A DNA stretch of 58,542 bases from Gammaproteobacteria bacterium (GCA_018820395.1 JAHJOG010000069.1:1-58542), one strand, 5' to 3'. Shown: positions 41,038 to 52,104, counted from the stretch's first letter. The notes: generated by a model from the letters alone, not told the origin. Made by a program: numbers and translations.

Positions 41038-41769
41038 TCAAGAAGCGTCGGACGGCGGACGTGGCGCGTCGCGGATGGCTTTGCCTTGGGCAAAAGCGAT
41101 CCACGCAAGGGCGAGGGCCACGACCGCACCTCCTTCGAGCACGGCTGCCACGACATCGGTCAGGTAGTGCACACCGAGAACGAGTCGGCTCGACGCCACT
41201 GCGACGATGGCCATCGCGCCGGCAAGACATGCGATGCGGCAGTCGGCGCCTCGCGGCCTCTGCCCGGTCACGGTGCGCGGTCGATGCCAGCAGACATAGG
41301 CCACCAGCAGTCCGTAAAGCAACGTCGCGGCCAGCGTGTGGCCGCTCGGATAACTCAAGGAGCCGATCTCGGCCGTGCCCGGCAAGGTCGGCGGGCGCGG
41401 CCGCGCGAAGCAAAGCTTCACGAGCGCGTTGATCGCCAGACCGCCGGGCCCGACCACCGCGACGGTCCCTGCCCAGGCGCGCGCCCCGCGGCGCCAGCAA
41501 AAGATCGCCAACGCCGCGAAATAGCCGAGCATGAATGGTGTGCGATGCAGCCAGCTGATCAGCACCGAAGCATGGAACCACGCGTCTCGCGGCCGATGCG
41601 ACAGGCTGTCGTACACCAGCCGGTCGATAGACCCGAGCCAGGGCCCGAGGAACACGGCGGCCGACCAGCCGGCAAACATCAGCGCCAGTCCGAGTGCGCA
41701 GGCCGCGAGCGGCACGGGAGAAGAATGAGTCTGGGTCACAGGTTCGGGCGGCGTCGCTGGAGATTGCAC
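41038..41769 (-). CDS. PAP2-family membrane phosphatase
   Basis: The 243-residue protein has about six transmembrane helices. The three PAP2 phosphatase motifs are KLCFARPRP, SYPSGHT and SRLVLGVHYLTD, with the catalytic His residues in the last two. The family removes phosphate from lipids such as phosphatidate or undecaprenyl pyrophosphate. No neighbouring lipid gene helps decide. It is preceded on the same strand by a PBP7-type gene 175 bases away, separated by a strong hairpin. Confidence 0.93.
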   Translation of the reverse strand: MQSPATPPEPVTQTHSSPVPLAACALGLALMFAGWSAAVFLGPWLGSIDRLVYDSLSHRPRDAWFHASVLISWLHRTPFMLGYFAALAIFCWRRGARAWAGTVAVVGPGGLAINALVKLCFARPRPPTLPGTAEIGSLSYPSGHTLAATLLYGLLVAYVCWHRPRTVTGQRPRGADCRIACLAGAMAIVAVASSRLVLGVHYLTDVVAAVLEGGAVVALALAWIAFAQGKAIRDAPRPPSDAS

Positions 41770-41777
41770 AGTGGGGA

Positions 41778-41812
41778 GCGCCGCCGGGCAAGCATGGCAT
41801 GCCCGACGGCGC
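41778..41812. terminator. Strong hairpin between the PBP7-like and PAP2 genes
   Basis: GCGCCGCCGGGCA (41778-41790) pairs with TGCCCGACGGCGC (41800-41812) with one mismatch and a 9-base loop. It lies about 130 bases after the PBP7-like stop on the minus strand and eight bases before the PAP2 start. No T run follows in either direction. A role as a weak terminator or as a leader structure of the PAP2 gene is possible. Confidence 0.4.
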
Positions 41813-41944
41813 GCTCGAGATCGGGGTGGCGACGCTCGGGGCTCATGCGACTGGCGACTGGCGACTCAGCCTACGGCTTGCAGGGCCCAACTCATTTCAG
41901 CCGGGCTGTGCGTGCGTCGCCCGCAGCCGTCGCGTGGGGTCGAA

Positions 41945-43036
41945 TTATCTGACGCGCGTGTCCCCGCGAAGCCGGCGGGCCAGCCAGTCCCGCAGGCGGG
42001 TGGCGTCCCGGCCACGGTCGGCGACGCTTCCGGCGTCGAGCAGCACCAGGATGACGTCCCGCCGCTGCACGAGCATGGACAAGACAGTGCAGAAGCCGGC
42101 CTCGACCACGTAGCCCGTCTTCTGCAAGCGGGCGGGCCAGCCGGAGACGCGAACAAGCCGGTTCGAGTTCAGGTAGCGCAGCGTCTTGTCGGCAACGCGA
42201 ATCGTCCATCTCTTCGTCGTGGAGTAAGCGCGCAACACGGGGTATTTCGAAGCTGCCTCGACGAGCCGCGCGACGTCGACGGCGGGAGCGCGGTTTCGGT
42301 TGGACAACCCCGTCGGATCGACAAATCGGCTATGGGTCATGCCCAGAGCCTGCGCCTTCAGATTCATGGCGTTCACGAAGTCGTCCAGGCCCCCCGGCTG
42401 ACTGCGGGCCAAGGCATGCGCGGCCCGATTTTCGCTGGACATGAGAGCGATCCGCAATGCCTGGCGCCGCTGGATGGAGGCTCCCACGGGCAGCCGAGAC
42501 CGGCTGTGCCGCAACAAATCCACATCATCTGATTTGATTGTCAGACGCGCATTCATCGCGACCCCGGAATCGAGCAGCACCATGCCCATCATGAGCTTCG
42601 TCAACGAAGCGATCGGGAGGATCGCCTGTTCGTTCTTGGCGTAGAGCGTCTCATGCGTCTTGGCGTCGATGGCCAAGGCCACGCTTGCAGTGAGGCGCAA
42701 CGGGTCCGCCGCTCGCTGCAGACCCGCGCGCCTGGCATAGGAGAGGTTCGTGTTGGTACTGATCAGCGGCGGCTCGAGGGGGCCGTCTTGTTCGACGAGC
42801 TTTCCGGGAGAAGGGGAAGCTTCGGCCGCATCGGCCCGCGGGCCGCCCGGCTCCACTTCCGGAGCTTCGTCGGCCTCTAATGTGTCCGTGCTGCCACGGG
42901 CGGCCGCCCCCGCCGGCACTTCTTCGACGACGATTCGGGTTGGCGGCGCTTGCAGCCGCGGCGCGACCCAGAAAAGCGAAACGGCCACACTGGTCAACAG
43001 ACCTGCAGCCACACAGGCGAGACGGATCTTTTTCAT
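41945..43036 (-). CDS. D-alanyl-D-alanine endopeptidase (PBP7 type)
   Basis: The 363-residue protein has an N-terminal signal or anchor helix (residues 5-25, ending APRLQA) and a low-complexity linker to about residue 100. A serine-type D-Ala peptidase domain follows with Ser144-x-x-Lys147 (SLTK), Ser201-Glu-Asn203 (SSENRA) and Lys306-Thr-Gly (KTGYVVEAG). These are the three S11-family active-site motifs. The lack of a large C-terminal domain fits PBP7/PbpG endopeptidases, which cut peptide cross-links in peptidoglycan in the periplasm. The linker is unusually acidic and Pro/Ala-rich. Confidence 0.92.
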   Translation of the reverse strand: MKKIRLACVAAGLLTSVAVSLFWVAPRLQAPPTRIVVEEVPAGAAARGSTDTLEADEAPEVEPGGPRADAAEASPSPGKLVEQDGPLEPPLISTNTNLSYARRAGLQRAADPLRLTASVALAIDAKTHETLYAKNEQAILPIASLTKLMMGMVLLDSGVAMNARLTIKSDDVDLLRHSRSRLPVGASIQRRQALRIALMSSENRAAHALARSQPGGLDDFVNAMNLKAQALGMTHSRFVDPTGLSNRNRAPAVDVARLVEAASKYPVLRAYSTTKRWTIRVADKTLRYLNSNRLVRVSGWPARLQKTGYVVEAGFCTVLSMLVQRRDVILVLLDAGSVADRGRDATRLRDWLARRLRGDTRVR

Positions 43037-43226
43037 TCAGGAAGAGAGGAAACATCGGACGAAACCAGCCAGCCCGCTCCGGCAAACGACCAACCACACC
43101 CGCACCTCAAACAGCAATATCGAGACGGCCGCAGCGACAACTGCTGCGACGCCAGCAGCATGCAAATGACCGCCGTCGATACGACCCACGCAGCTGGCAA
43201 GTGCATCCGAGGACGATATGGGCAAG

Positions 43227-43262
43227 AAAAAAGCCCCCATGGATACTCAGCTCGGGGGCTTT
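43227..43262 (-). terminator. Rho-independent terminator for tRNA-Ser
   Basis: AAAGCCCCC (43230-43238) and GGGGGCTTT (43254-43262) form a 9-bp stem with a 15-base loop. On the minus strand the stem is followed by TTTTTT (rc of 43227-43232). It lies about 38 bases after the tRNA 3' end. Confidence 0.85.
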
Positions 43263-43299
43263 ATTGAAGCGTGGCGGCTGAATGTTTCAGCGCCAAAAC

Positions 43300-43389
43300 T
43301 GGAGGAGAGGGAGGGATTCGAACCCTCGGTCCGTTCGCACGGACGCCTGATTTCGAGTCAGGTACATTCGACCACTCTGCCACCTCTCC
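43300..43389 (-). tRNA. tRNA-Ser (anticodon CGA)
   Basis: The 90-base gene on the minus strand folds into a cloverleaf with a GGAGAGG/CCTCTCC acceptor stem. The anticodon arm is CCTGA-CTCGAAA-TCAGG (anticodon CGA, reading UCG). A long variable arm (GTCCGT-N4-ACGGAC) is typical of Ser, and the T arm is GAGGG-TTCGAAT-CCCTC. CCA is encoded. The discriminator base appears to be T rather than the usual G. It lies 49 bases downstream of serS on the same strand. Confidence 0.95.
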
Positions 43390-43438
43390 GGTGTCTGTCG
43401 AGCCGCGAATTCTAGCAGAGGGTCGAGCCGGTTTCGGC

Positions 43439-44779
<1,341 letters not shown>

Positions 44780-44823
44780 TTAGGCGGCGGCCATCGGCCG
44801 GCCCCGGCTGTCGGACGAGACGC

Positions 44824-45801
44824 TCAGGCCAGGCTGGCGGGATCGACGTTGGCGCCGCAGATCACCAGGCAGATCTTCTCGCCGGCGCGCGCCGGGTAGG
44901 CCCCCGACTGCAGCGCGGCCAGCGGCAACGCCGCCGCCGGCTCGACGGCCAGCTTGAGTTCGCGCCACAGCCACAGCTGCGCGGCGCGGATGGCATCGTC
45001 CGGCAGCAGAAGCGCCAGCGGCACGTGGCGCTGCGTGATGTCCCAGGCGATGCTGCCGATGCGCCTCGCGCCCAGCGAATCGGCCGCGATGCCGCCGACT
45101 TCGACGTCGACCGGCATGCCCGCCTCGCGCGCGCGAAAGAGCGTGGGTGCGCGCTCGGGTTCGAGCGCGACGACGCGGCTGCGCGACTCGAACCAGGCCG
45201 CGAGCCCGCCGATGAGCCCGCCGCCGCCCACGCTGACCAGGACCGCGTCGGGCACCCCGCCCTGGGCCTCGATCTCGCGCCCAAGCGTGCCTGCGCCCGC
45301 CACCGCTTCGGGCTGGTCGTAGGCGTGGGTGAGCAGCGCACCGCTCGCGCGCTGGCGGTCGAGGCAGGCGGCCAGCGCATCGGCATAGACCTCGCCACCG
45401 ACGATCACCGTCGCGCCGAGTTCGCGCAGCTTGTTCCGCTTGGCCTCGGACGACACGGCGGGCAGAAAGACTTCGCACGGCACACCCAGCGCCCGTGCGG
45501 CCGCGGCCGTCGCGATGCCGGCGTTGCCGCCCGACGCGACGATGGCGCCGCTGGCCGGAATGTCGTGCGCGAGCAGCCGATTCATCATGCCGCGCGCCTT
45601 GAAGCTGCCGCCGACCTGCAGCTGCTCCAGCTTGAGCCAGACTTCGGCGCCGCTCGCCTTCAGGCCGAAAGCCTCGCCGGGCAATCGCCAGAGCGGCGTC
45701 TCGCGCACGAAGCCCGGCACGCGATCGTTCAGCCGGCGTGCAGCGGCTTCGATTTCGCTGCGCCAATCGGTGACGGTCGCAGACGTGGGTGCGCCGCTCA
45801 C
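44824..45801 (-). CDS. PLP-dependent threonine/serine dehydratase-like enzyme
   Basis: Starting at GTG 45801, which overlaps the ispH stop (GTGA), the protein has 325 residues of the fold II PLP family. [20 protein letters not shown] carries the Schiff-base Lys68, [17 protein letters not shown] binds the substrate carboxylate, and [12 protein letters not shown] is the phosphate-binding loop. There is no C-terminal ACT domain, so this is a catabolic or serine-racemase-like dehydratase rather than a regulated IlvA. It ends 53 bases upstream of serS. Confidence 0.88.
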   Translation of the reverse strand: MSGAPTSATVTDWRSEIEAAARRLNDRVPGFVRETPLWRLPGEAFGLKASGAEVWLKLEQLQVGGSFKARGMMNRLLAHDIPASGAIVASGGNAGIATAAAARALGVPCEVFLPAVSSEAKRNKLRELGATVIVGGEVYADALAACLDRQRASGALLTHAYDQPEAVAGAGTLGREIEAQGGVPDAVLVSVGGGGLIGGLAAWFESRSRVVALEPERAPTLFRAREAGMPVDVEVGGIAADSLGARRIGSIAWDITQRHVPLALLLPDDAIRAAQLWLWRELKLAVEPAAALPLAALQSGAYPARAGEKICLVICGANVDPASLA

Positions 45802-46760
45802 GCTGCGGCGCCCGGCGTGGAGAGCTCGTCCACCTTCAGGCCCTTGGGCAGCGGGAACTTGATGGTTTCCTCGATGCCGCTCATCTTGCGCACCGACACG
45901 GCGCCCAGCGCCTTGATGCGCTCGATCACCTCCTGCACCAGCACTTCGGGGGCCGACGCACCGGCCGTCAGACCAATGCGGGTCTTGCCTTCGAACCACT
46001 CCGGCTTCAGCTCGGCAGCGGAATCGACCATGTAGCTTTCGGTGTGGAGTCGCTGGGCGAGTTCGCGCAGGCGGTTGCTGTTGGAACTCGTCGGGCTGCC
46101 CACCACGATCACCAGGTCGACCTGCGGGCTGAGCACCTTCACGGCGTCCTGCCGGTTCTGCGTGGCATAGCAGATGTCCTGCTGCTTGGGTTCGCGCACG
46201 TTCGGAAAACGCGCGCGCACGGCGGCCGAGATCTCCGCCGCGTCGTCGACCGAGAGCGTGGTCTGCGTGACGACCGCGAGCTTGTCGGTCTGCCGTGGCG
46301 CGACGCGTGACACGTCGTCCACGTCTTCGACCAAGTGGATGCCGCTCTCGAGCTGGCCCATCGTGCCCTCGACCTCGGGATGCCCCTTGTGGCCGATCAT
46401 GATGAACTCGTAGCCTTCCTTGGCCAGCTTGGCGACCTCGACGTGCACCTTGGTCACGAGCGGACAGGTCGCGTCGAAGATCTCGAAGCCGCGCTCGCGC
46501 GCTTCGTCCTGCACGGCCTTGCTGACGCCATGGGCGCTGAACACCAGCGTGGCGCCGGGCGGCACTTCGGCCAGGTCTTCGATGAAAATCGCGCCCTTGG
46601 CCTTGAGTTCGTTCACGACGAAGGTGTTGTGCACGATCTCGTGGCGCACGTAGATGGGCGCGCCGAACTTGGCAAGCGCCCGCTTGACGATCTCGATCGC
46701 GCGGTCGACGCCCGCGCAGAAACCACGCGGCTCGGCCAGGATGACTTCTTGCACGGCCAT
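45798..46760 (-). CDS. ispH: 4-hydroxy-3-methylbut-2-enyl diphosphate reductase
   Basis: The 320-residue protein has the three Cys ligands of the IspH [4Fe-4S] cluster: Cys15 ([12 protein letters not shown]), Cys99 ([11 protein letters not shown]) and Cys197 ([10 protein letters not shown]). [23 protein letters not shown] and TQTTLSVDD are also typical. It catalyses the last step of the MEP pathway, giving IPP and DMAPP. The FKBP isomerase gene lies three bases upstream and the PLP enzyme overlaps downstream, as in a tight operon. Confidence 0.97.
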   Translation of the reverse strand: MAVQEVILAEPRGFCAGVDRAIEIVKRALAKFGAPIYVRHEIVHNTFVVNELKAKGAIFIEDLAEVPPGATLVFSAHGVSKAVQDEARERGFEIFDATCPLVTKVHVEVAKLAKEGYEFIMIGHKGHPEVEGTMGQLESGIHLVEDVDDVSRVAPRQTDKLAVVTQTTLSVDDAAEISAAVRARFPNVREPKQQDICYATQNRQDAVKVLSPQVDLVIVVGSPTSSNSNRLRELAQRLHTESYMVDSAAELKPEWFEGKTRIGLTAGASAPEVLVQEVIERIKALGAVSVRKMSGIEETIKFPLPKGLKVDELSTPGAAA

Positions 46761-46762
46761 GG

Positions 46763-47215
46763 TCAGAGCACTCCGATCAGGCGCACCTCGAAGGTCACCG
46801 GTTGACCCGCGAGCGGATGGTTGAAGTCGAAGCGCACCGCCGTGTCGCTCAGCTCGATCACCACGCCCGCGTAATTGCCGCCGCCCTCGGGCGCCGGAAA
46901 CTGCACGACATCACCGACCGCGTAATGCTCGCCGGGGTCGCCGGCACGCGACAGCAGCTCGCGCGCCACCCACTGCTGCATGTCGGCATTGCGATCGCCA
47001 AAGGCCTCACCCGGCGCCAACTCGAAAGTGGCATGCGCGCCCTCGGTCATGCCCTGCAGCCGCTGTTCGAGCGCGGGCGTGAGTTCGCCCGTTCCGAGCG
47101 ACAGCGTGGCCGGTTTGCCGGGAAAGGTGTTGATGACATCGCCCGCAGGCCCCGCCAGCCGGTAGTGCAGCGTGAGAAAGGAGCCGGGCGCGACAGTGGC
47201 GAGATGGGAGGTCAA
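46763..47215 (-). CDS. FKBP-type peptidyl-prolyl isomerase (SlpA/FkpB-like)
   Basis: The protein of about 150 residues has [60 protein letters not shown] and [16 protein letters not shown], the pattern of SlyD/FkpB-type FKBPs with an inserted flap domain. No ATG is available at the N-terminus. TTG 47215 (TTG-ACC-TCC) is the best start, although no Shine-Dalgarno is visible. Linkage to ispH, with three bases between, mirrors fkpB-ispH in other proteobacteria. Confidence 0.85.
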   Translation of the reverse strand: MTSHLATVAPGSFLTLHYRLAGPAGDVINTFPGKPATLSLGTGELTPALEQRLQGMTEGAHATFELAPGEAFGDRNADMQQWVARELLSRAGDPGEHYAVGDVVQFPAPEGGGNYAGVVIELSDTAVRFDFNHPLAGQPVTFEVRLIGVL

Positions 47216-47281
47216 GGGGCTGGGGATTCGCTTTAGACTGACCGGGTATTTTAGGGAGTGGGGCCCGAGCCCGTCGTACCA

Positions 47282-47959
47282 ATGTCTTTCAAGGATATCC
47301 CGCCGCATGCGCGGCCGCGCGAAAAACTCATCGCGCGTGGCGCCTCGGCCCTCGGCGACGCCGAACTGCTGGCCCTGCTGCTGCGCACCGGCATTGCGGG
47401 CACCAACGTCCTGCAACTCGCCCAGCAACTGCTCGACCACTTTGGCGGCCTCACCGGGCTGCTCGACGCGAGCCTGGACGAACTCAAACAGGTCAAGGGA
47501 CTGGGCGGCACCGCCAAGCGCGCCGAACTCACGGCCGTGCTCGAAATCGCGCGCCGCGCGCTCGCCGAACGACTGAAAAAAGGCGCCGTGTTCGACTCGC
47601 CCGAAGCCGTGAAGAGCTACCTGCAGTTGCATCTTGCAACGCGTCCGCACGAAGTCTTCGCCGTGCTTTTTCTCGACGCGCAGCATCGGCTCGTCGCTTT
47701 CGAAGAGTTGTTTCGTGGCACGCTCACCCACACCAGCGTGTACCCGCGCGAAGTCGTCACCCGCGCCCTCGCCCACCACGCCTCGGCCGTCATACTCGCC
47801 CACAACCACCCGAGCGGCAGCGTCGAGCCCTCGCAAGCCGACGAAGCGCTCACCCGCACGCTCAAGGCCGCGCTGGCCCTGATCGACGTGCGCGTGCTCG
47901 ACCATGTGATCGTCGCCAGGGGGGATTCGCTGTCGATGGCGGAAAAAGGACTGGCCTGA
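47282..47959 (+). CDS. radC: RadC-family JAB/MPN domain protein
   Basis: The 225-residue protein has N-terminal PRMRLLARG-like ([26 protein letters not shown]) and helix-hairpin-helix ([14 protein letters not shown]) sequences. The JAMM metal site is His174, His176, Ser184 and Asp187 ([14 protein letters not shown]), with upstream Glu141. RadC is widespread, but its role in DNA repair is disputed. The start [15 protein letters not shown] at 47282 is the family start; an in-frame ATG at 47258 adds eight residues. It is divergent from the FKBP gene across about 66 bases. Confidence 0.93.
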   Translation: MSFKDIPPHARPREKLIARGASALGDAELLALLLRTGIAGTNVLQLAQQLLDHFGGLTGLLDASLDELKQVKGLGGTAKRAELTAVLEIARRALAERLKKGAVFDSPEAVKSYLQLHLATRPHEVFAVLFLDAQHRLVAFEELFRGTLTHTSVYPREVVTRALAHHASAVILAHNHPSGSVEPSQADEALTRTLKAALALIDVRVLDHVIVARGDSLSMAEKGLA

Positions 47960-48041
47960 GCGCGTGGCCGCCGTGGCTTGACAGCGGTGGCGGCGACAAA
48001 GAGAGTGGCCTTCCCATTTCCACCTGAACGGTCGCAACCCC

Positions 48042-48428
48042 ATGGCATCCGCAGACCTCCATGCGCTCTACCGGAACTACATCGCCTGCCTCAACCTCCA
48101 GGATTGGCCCCGCCTTGCGGATTTCGTCGCGGCCGACGTGTGCCACAACGGCCGCAGGCTCGGTGTCGCGGGTTACCGGGCGATGCTCGAAAAAGACTTC
48201 GAGGACATCCCGGACCTTCGCTTCGCCATCGAGCTGCTCGTTGCCGACCATGAGGTTGTCGCCAGCCGCTTGCGCTTCGACTGCGCGCCGCGCGGCACGT
48301 TTCTGGGATTGCCGGTCAATGGAAAGAAAGTGTCGTTTACCGAGAACGTGTTCTATGAGGTCCGCGAAAGGAAGATTCTCCAGGTCTGGTCGATCATCGA
48401 CAGACCGGCGATCGAAGCGCAGCTTTGA
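48042..48428 (+). CDS. SnoaL-like/ester-cyclase family protein
   Basis: The 128-residue protein has an NTF2-like alpha+beta fold. LHALYRNYIACLNLQDWPRLADFV, VCHNGRRLGVAGYRAMLEKDFEDIPDL, LRFDCAPRGTFLGLP and FTENVFYEVRERKILQVWSIID follow the SnoaL/ester cyclase pattern. Members act in polyketide ring closure, but many are uncharacterised, and no pathway gene is nearby. It is on the plus strand, 82 bases after radC, and 51 bases before an Smr gene. Confidence 0.85.
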   Translation: MASADLHALYRNYIACLNLQDWPRLADFVAADVCHNGRRLGVAGYRAMLEKDFEDIPDLRFAIELLVADHEVVASRLRFDCAPRGTFLGLPVNGKKVSFTENVFYEVRERKILQVWSIIDRPAIEAQL

Positions 48429-48479
48429 CGCTCGACGCCTGCACAGGCCTTATCCTGTGTCCTGCCCTGTCGGATTTCC

Positions 48480-49136
48480 ATGCCCAGCAAACCTCCCGCC
48501 CTCAAGAGCCTGAGCGACCTCAAGTCGGTGCAGCAGAGCCTGGCCGAACAGCGTGCGCGCGACGCGGCAGAGGCGGCTGCGCGTGCGGCCGCCGAGAAAA
48601 AGCGCCTGGCCGAGCAAGACCTCTTCGTGCGCGCCGTGGGGGCCACGCGGCCGCTGCGGCAGAAGGCGTCGGTGGTGCTGGCGCCGGAGCCTCCGGCGCC
48701 GATCCCGGTGCAGCATCAGCTCGACGAGCAGCGGGTGCTGATCGAATCGCTGTCCGACGAGTTCGACGTGACGACGCTGCTCGATGCCGACGACGCCATG
48801 AGCTTCCGGCGGCCGGGCATCCGCACGGAAGTGACGCGCAAGCTGCGCGGCGGCGAATGGTCGATCCAGCGCGACATCGACCTGCACGGGCTGCGCTCCG
48901 ACGAGGCGCGCGAGGCGCTCGGCGCCTTCATCCGTGCGGCGCACAAGCAGGGGCTGCGCTGCGTGCGGGTGGTGCATGGCAAGGGCCACGGTTCGCCGGG
49001 CCGCCAGCCGGTGCTCAAGGCCAAGGTGCAGCGCTGGTTGATCCAGAAAAGCGAGACGCTCGCCTTCGTGCAGGCCAAGCCGTCGGACGGCGGCGGCGGC
49101 GCTCTGGTGGTGCTGCTCGCGCCGGCGCGCCGCTAG
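48480..49136 (+). CDS. Smr-domain protein (MutS2 C-terminal-like)
   Basis: The 218-residue protein has an N-terminal coiled, Ala/Arg/Glu-rich half and a C-terminal Smr domain: DIDLHGLRSDEAREALGAFI, VRVVHGKGHGSPG, LKAKVQRWLI and GGGGALVVLL. The LDLHG and HGxG motifs are the nicking-endonuclease residues of the Smr family. Such stand-alone Smr (YdaL/SmrA type) proteins may process nucleic acids; the substrate is unknown. Its stop is 15 bases from that of the convergent globin gene. Confidence 0.9.
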   Translation: MPSKPPALKSLSDLKSVQQSLAEQRARDAAEAAARAAAEKKRLAEQDLFVRAVGATRPLRQKASVVLAPEPPAPIPVQHQLDEQRVLIESLSDEFDVTTLLDADDAMSFRRPGIRTEVTRKLRGGEWSIQRDIDLHGLRSDEAREALGAFIRAAHKQGLRCVRVVHGKGHGSPGRQPVLKAKVQRWLIQKSETLAFVQAKPSDGGGGALVVLLAPARR

Positions 49137-49151
49137 CGCCTACCGCCCGGC

Positions 49152-49562
49152 TCAGTGCCGCATCCAGTCGGCAGTCTGAAAGAACGATTCGCGCAGCCGC
49201 GCACGCAATGCCTCGGGCACGGCGGTGTCGCCCATCGCCTGGTCCATGCAGGCGAGCCACTGGTCGCGCTCGCGAATGCCGATGGCATGCCCGCCGATGC
49301 TCTGCGGCAGGTGGCGCGCGCGCAGCATGGGGTGGCCGAAGCGGTCGGTGTAATGCTGCGGCCCGCCCATCCAGCCGCAGAGAAACCAGAACAGGCGCTG
49401 GCGCGCGTTGTCCAGGCTGCTGCCATGCACGGCACGCAGCGCCGCGTAGTCGGGTTCGAGCTCCATGAGGTCGTAGAAGCGCTCGACCAGCGCATGGATC
49501 TTCTCTTCGCCACCGATCCATTCGTAGACGGTGTCGTAGGGGGGCTTTTCCTGGATCTGCAT
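49152..49562 (-). CDS. Group II truncated haemoglobin
   Basis: The 136-residue protein fits the 2-on-2 globin length. YEWIGGEEKIHALVERFYDLM, FLCGWMGGPQHYTDRFGHPMLRARH (with the proximal His in RARH), and WMDQAM-like C-terminal helices (WLACMDQAMG) are group II marks, with the conserved Trp at G8. These proteins bind O2 and NO, and some detoxify NO. The gene is 26 bases downstream of the FtsX-type permease on the same strand and could be read with it. Confidence 0.9.
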   Translation of the reverse strand: MQIQEKPPYDTVYEWIGGEEKIHALVERFYDLMELEPDYAALRAVHGSSLDNARQRLFWFLCGWMGGPQHYTDRFGHPMLRARHLPQSIGGHAIGIRERDQWLACMDQAMGDTAVPEALRARLRESFFQTADWMRH

Positions 49563-49587
49563 GTCGGTGCCTTTGCGTGGCGCGGCG

Positions 49588-52104
49588 TTATTCGGCGGCC
49601 TGCCGGAGGGTGGTCACGACCGGGCGCAGCAGCACCTCGCGCAGGCCCCACCAGCCGGCCGCCAACGCCAGCAGTGCGCCGGCGATCGAGCCGGCCAGCG
49701 GCACCAGCGGCGATGCGGTCCAGGTGAAGTCGAACACGTAGCGCGCCAGCGCCCAGCCGATGACGGACGCGACGATGCTCGCGAGCAGCCCGGCGAGCAA
49801 ACCGACGCCGAGCAGCTCGGCCCGCTGCACCTGCCGCAGCAGGGTCGACCGCGCGCCGACCGCGCGCATCACCGCGAATTCGCGGGCCCGCTCTTCCCGT
49901 GTGGCGGTGACGGCGGCGAACAGCACCACCAGCCCCGCCGCGAGCGTGAAGCCGAACAGGAACTCGACAGCCCGGATCACCTGGTCGAGCACCCGCTGCA
50001 CCTGCGCGATGGTGGCGCTCATGTCGATGGCGGTCACGTTCGGGTAGCTGCGCACCAGCGCGTTGTCGAAGCCCTTGACCTCCGGCGCGCGGAAGGCGCC
50101 CAGGTAGGTGACCGGCACGTCGGGCAGCTCCGCCACGGTGTACATGACGAAGAAGTTGGCATGCAGCGAGCTCCAGTCGACCTTGCGCAGCGAGGTGATG
50201 CGCGCCTCGTTCTGCAGGCCGCCGATGTCGAAGCGCAGCCGGTCGCCCATCTTGAGTCCGAGCGTTTCGGCCAGCCCCGCTTCCACGCTGATCTCGCCGG
50301 CCGCGTCGGGCTTCCAGGCGCCCTGCGTGACGATGTTGTGCGGCGGCGCCTCCTTGCTGTTGCTGAGGTTGAACTCGCGGTCGACCAGCCGCTTGGCGCG
50401 ATCGTCGGTGTAGTCGTCGGGCGAGACCGGCTTGTCGTTGATTGCGACCAGCCGGCCGCGGATCATCGGGTACCAGTCGAACTTGTCGACGCCGTTGTCG
50501 CGCAGCATTTTCTGGAAGCCGCTGCTCTGGTCGGGCATCACGTTGATGACGAAGCGGTTGGGCGCATCGGGCGGCGTGGCCTGGCGCCAACTCGACACCA
50601 GGTCGGTGCGCAGCAGCACCAGCAGGATGAGCGCCAGCAGGCCGACAGCCAGGGCGCTGACCTGCACCACCGCATAAGCCGGCCGCGCCGAGATCTGCCG
50701 CGTGGCCAGCACCAGCCAGCGCGGCGCGGTCGATTCGTTGACGCTGCGGCGAAGGACCCACACCGCGAGCCAGCTCAGCAGCGCGAACACGGCCACCGCC
50801 CCGGCAAAGCCGCCGACCGCGATCAGGCCGAGCCGAAGATCGCTGCTGGCCGCCAGCAGCAGCGCCGCGAAGCCGATCACGCCCAGGCCCAGCACCGCGA
50901 TCGAGGCCGGCTTGAGATTGCCCACGTCGCGTCGGATCACGCGCAGCGGCGGCACTTGAGCGAGCTGCAGCACGGGTGGCAGCCCGAACGCGAAGAGCAG
51001 CGTGAGCCCCATGCCCATGCCGAACGCCACCGGCCACAGAGACGGCGCAGGCAAGGTGGCCGACACCAGCCCGGCGAGCAGGGCCACGAACACGTAATGG
51101 ACCGCGAAGCCGATCGCCACGCCGAGCCCGCTGGCGATCACGCCGACCACCGCGAATTCGAAGGCGTAGGCGCGCGCGATGGTGCGCTGGCTCTGGCCGA
51201 GCACGCGCAGCATCGCGCAGTCGTTGAGGTGGCTGGCCGCAAAGCCGCGCGCGGCCAGCGCCACCGCGACTGCCGACAGCAGCGCCGCCAGCAGCGCCAC
51301 CAGGTTGAGGAATTTCTCGGCACGGTCGAGCGTCTGCCGCATGCCGGGGTTGCCCGACTCGATGGAATCGATGCGCAGGCCGCGCACGTCGTCCTTCTTC
51401 ACGGCCTCCTGCGCCCAGTCGTCGAAGCGCTTCACGCTGGCCGGGTCGCCCGCCACGGCAAACCGGTAGCGGATGCGACTGGCGGGCTGGACGAGGCCGG
51501 TGCTGGCCACGTCGGCCTGGTTGAGCATGACGCGGGGTGAAAAGCTCATGAAACCCGCGCCCCGGTCGGACTCCAGCACGATGATGCGCCCCACGCGCAG
51601 GGTGGCATCGCCCAACAGGAGCGTGTCGCCCACCTTCAGCGACAGGGCGTCGAGCAGCGACGCGTCGACCCAGACTTCACCGGCCGGCGGCACCTCGCGC
51701 ACGGCCTGGCCCGGCGCGCCAGCGGCGGTGGCCACCTGCAGATTGCCGCGCAGCGGATAGCCGGCGCCCACGGCCTTGAGCGCCACCAGCTTGCTTGCGC
51801 CGCCGTCGGCGTCGCTCGCGCGCGCCATGGTCGGAAAGGTGTAGGTGGTCGCGGTCTCGAGCCCGAGCGAGCGGGCTCGCTCGACGAAGGCCTCGGGCGC
51901 GGGGTTGTCGCTCACCAGCACCACGTCGCCGCCCAGCAGCTGCCGGGCATCGCGCTGCAGTCCGCCCTGCAGGCGGTCGGCGAAGAAACCGACGGCCGTG
52001 AGCGCCGACACGGCCAGGAGCACGGCGACGATCAACAGGCGCAGTTCGCCGGCGCGCAAGTCGCGGCGCAGCGTGCGCCATCCGAGGCGGAGGGAATCGT
52101 TCAT
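49588..52104 (-). CDS. FtsX-family ABC transporter permease (YbbP-like)
   Basis: The 838-residue protein has a signal-anchor at residues 20-40 (LRLLIVAVLLAVSALTAVGFF), a large periplasmic MacB-like domain, and two FtsX membrane blocks (about 265-400 and 720-830), plus a central helix pair (425-520). This is the YbbP layout, which pairs with a YbbA ATPase; no ATPase gene is adjacent. The role may be lipoprotein or lipid export. The long frame has no breaks, and the ATG follows a short divergent-free region of about 65 bases after the histidine kinase. Confidence 0.9.
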   Translation of the reverse strand: MNDSLRLGWRTLRRDLRAGELRLLIVAVLLAVSALTAVGFFADRLQGGLQRDARQLLGGDVVLVSDNPAPEAFVERARSLGLETATTYTFPTMARASDADGGASKLVALKAVGAGYPLRGNLQVATAAGAPGQAVREVPPAGEVWVDASLLDALSLKVGDTLLLGDATLRVGRIIVLESDRGAGFMSFSPRVMLNQADVASTGLVQPASRIRYRFAVAGDPASVKRFDDWAQEAVKKDDVRGLRIDSIESGNPGMRQTLDRAEKFLNLVALLAALLSAVAVALAARGFAASHLNDCAMLRVLGQSQRTIARAYAFEFAVVGVIASGLGVAIGFAVHYVFVALLAGLVSATLPAPSLWPVAFGMGMGLTLLFAFGLPPVLQLAQVPPLRVIRRDVGNLKPASIAVLGLGVIGFAALLLAASSDLRLGLIAVGGFAGAVAVFALLSWLAVWVLRRSVNESTAPRWLVLATRQISARPAYAVVQVSALAVGLLALILLVLLRTDLVSSWRQATPPDAPNRFVINVMPDQSSGFQKMLRDNGVDKFDWYPMIRGRLVAINDKPVSPDDYTDDRAKRLVDREFNLSNSKEAPPHNIVTQGAWKPDAAGEISVEAGLAETLGLKMGDRLRFDIGGLQNEARITSLRKVDWSSLHANFFVMYTVAELPDVPVTYLGAFRAPEVKGFDNALVRSYPNVTAIDMSATIAQVQRVLDQVIRAVEFLFGFTLAAGLVVLFAAVTATREERAREFAVMRAVGARSTLLRQVQRAELLGVGLLAGLLASIVASVIGWALARYVFDFTWTASPLVPLAGSIAGALLALAAGWWGLREVLLRPVVTTLRQAAE

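Noticed and set aside
41778-41812. The hairpin between PBP7-like and PAP2 genes as an att site or integron feature
   Set aside because: No integrase, no direct repeats and no foreign genes lie nearby; a terminator-like or leader structure is more likely.
49561-51540. 659-residue plus-strand frame opposite the FtsX-type permease
   Set aside because: The product is His/Arg/Gln-rich with no domain, while the minus strand encodes a complete FtsX-family permease.
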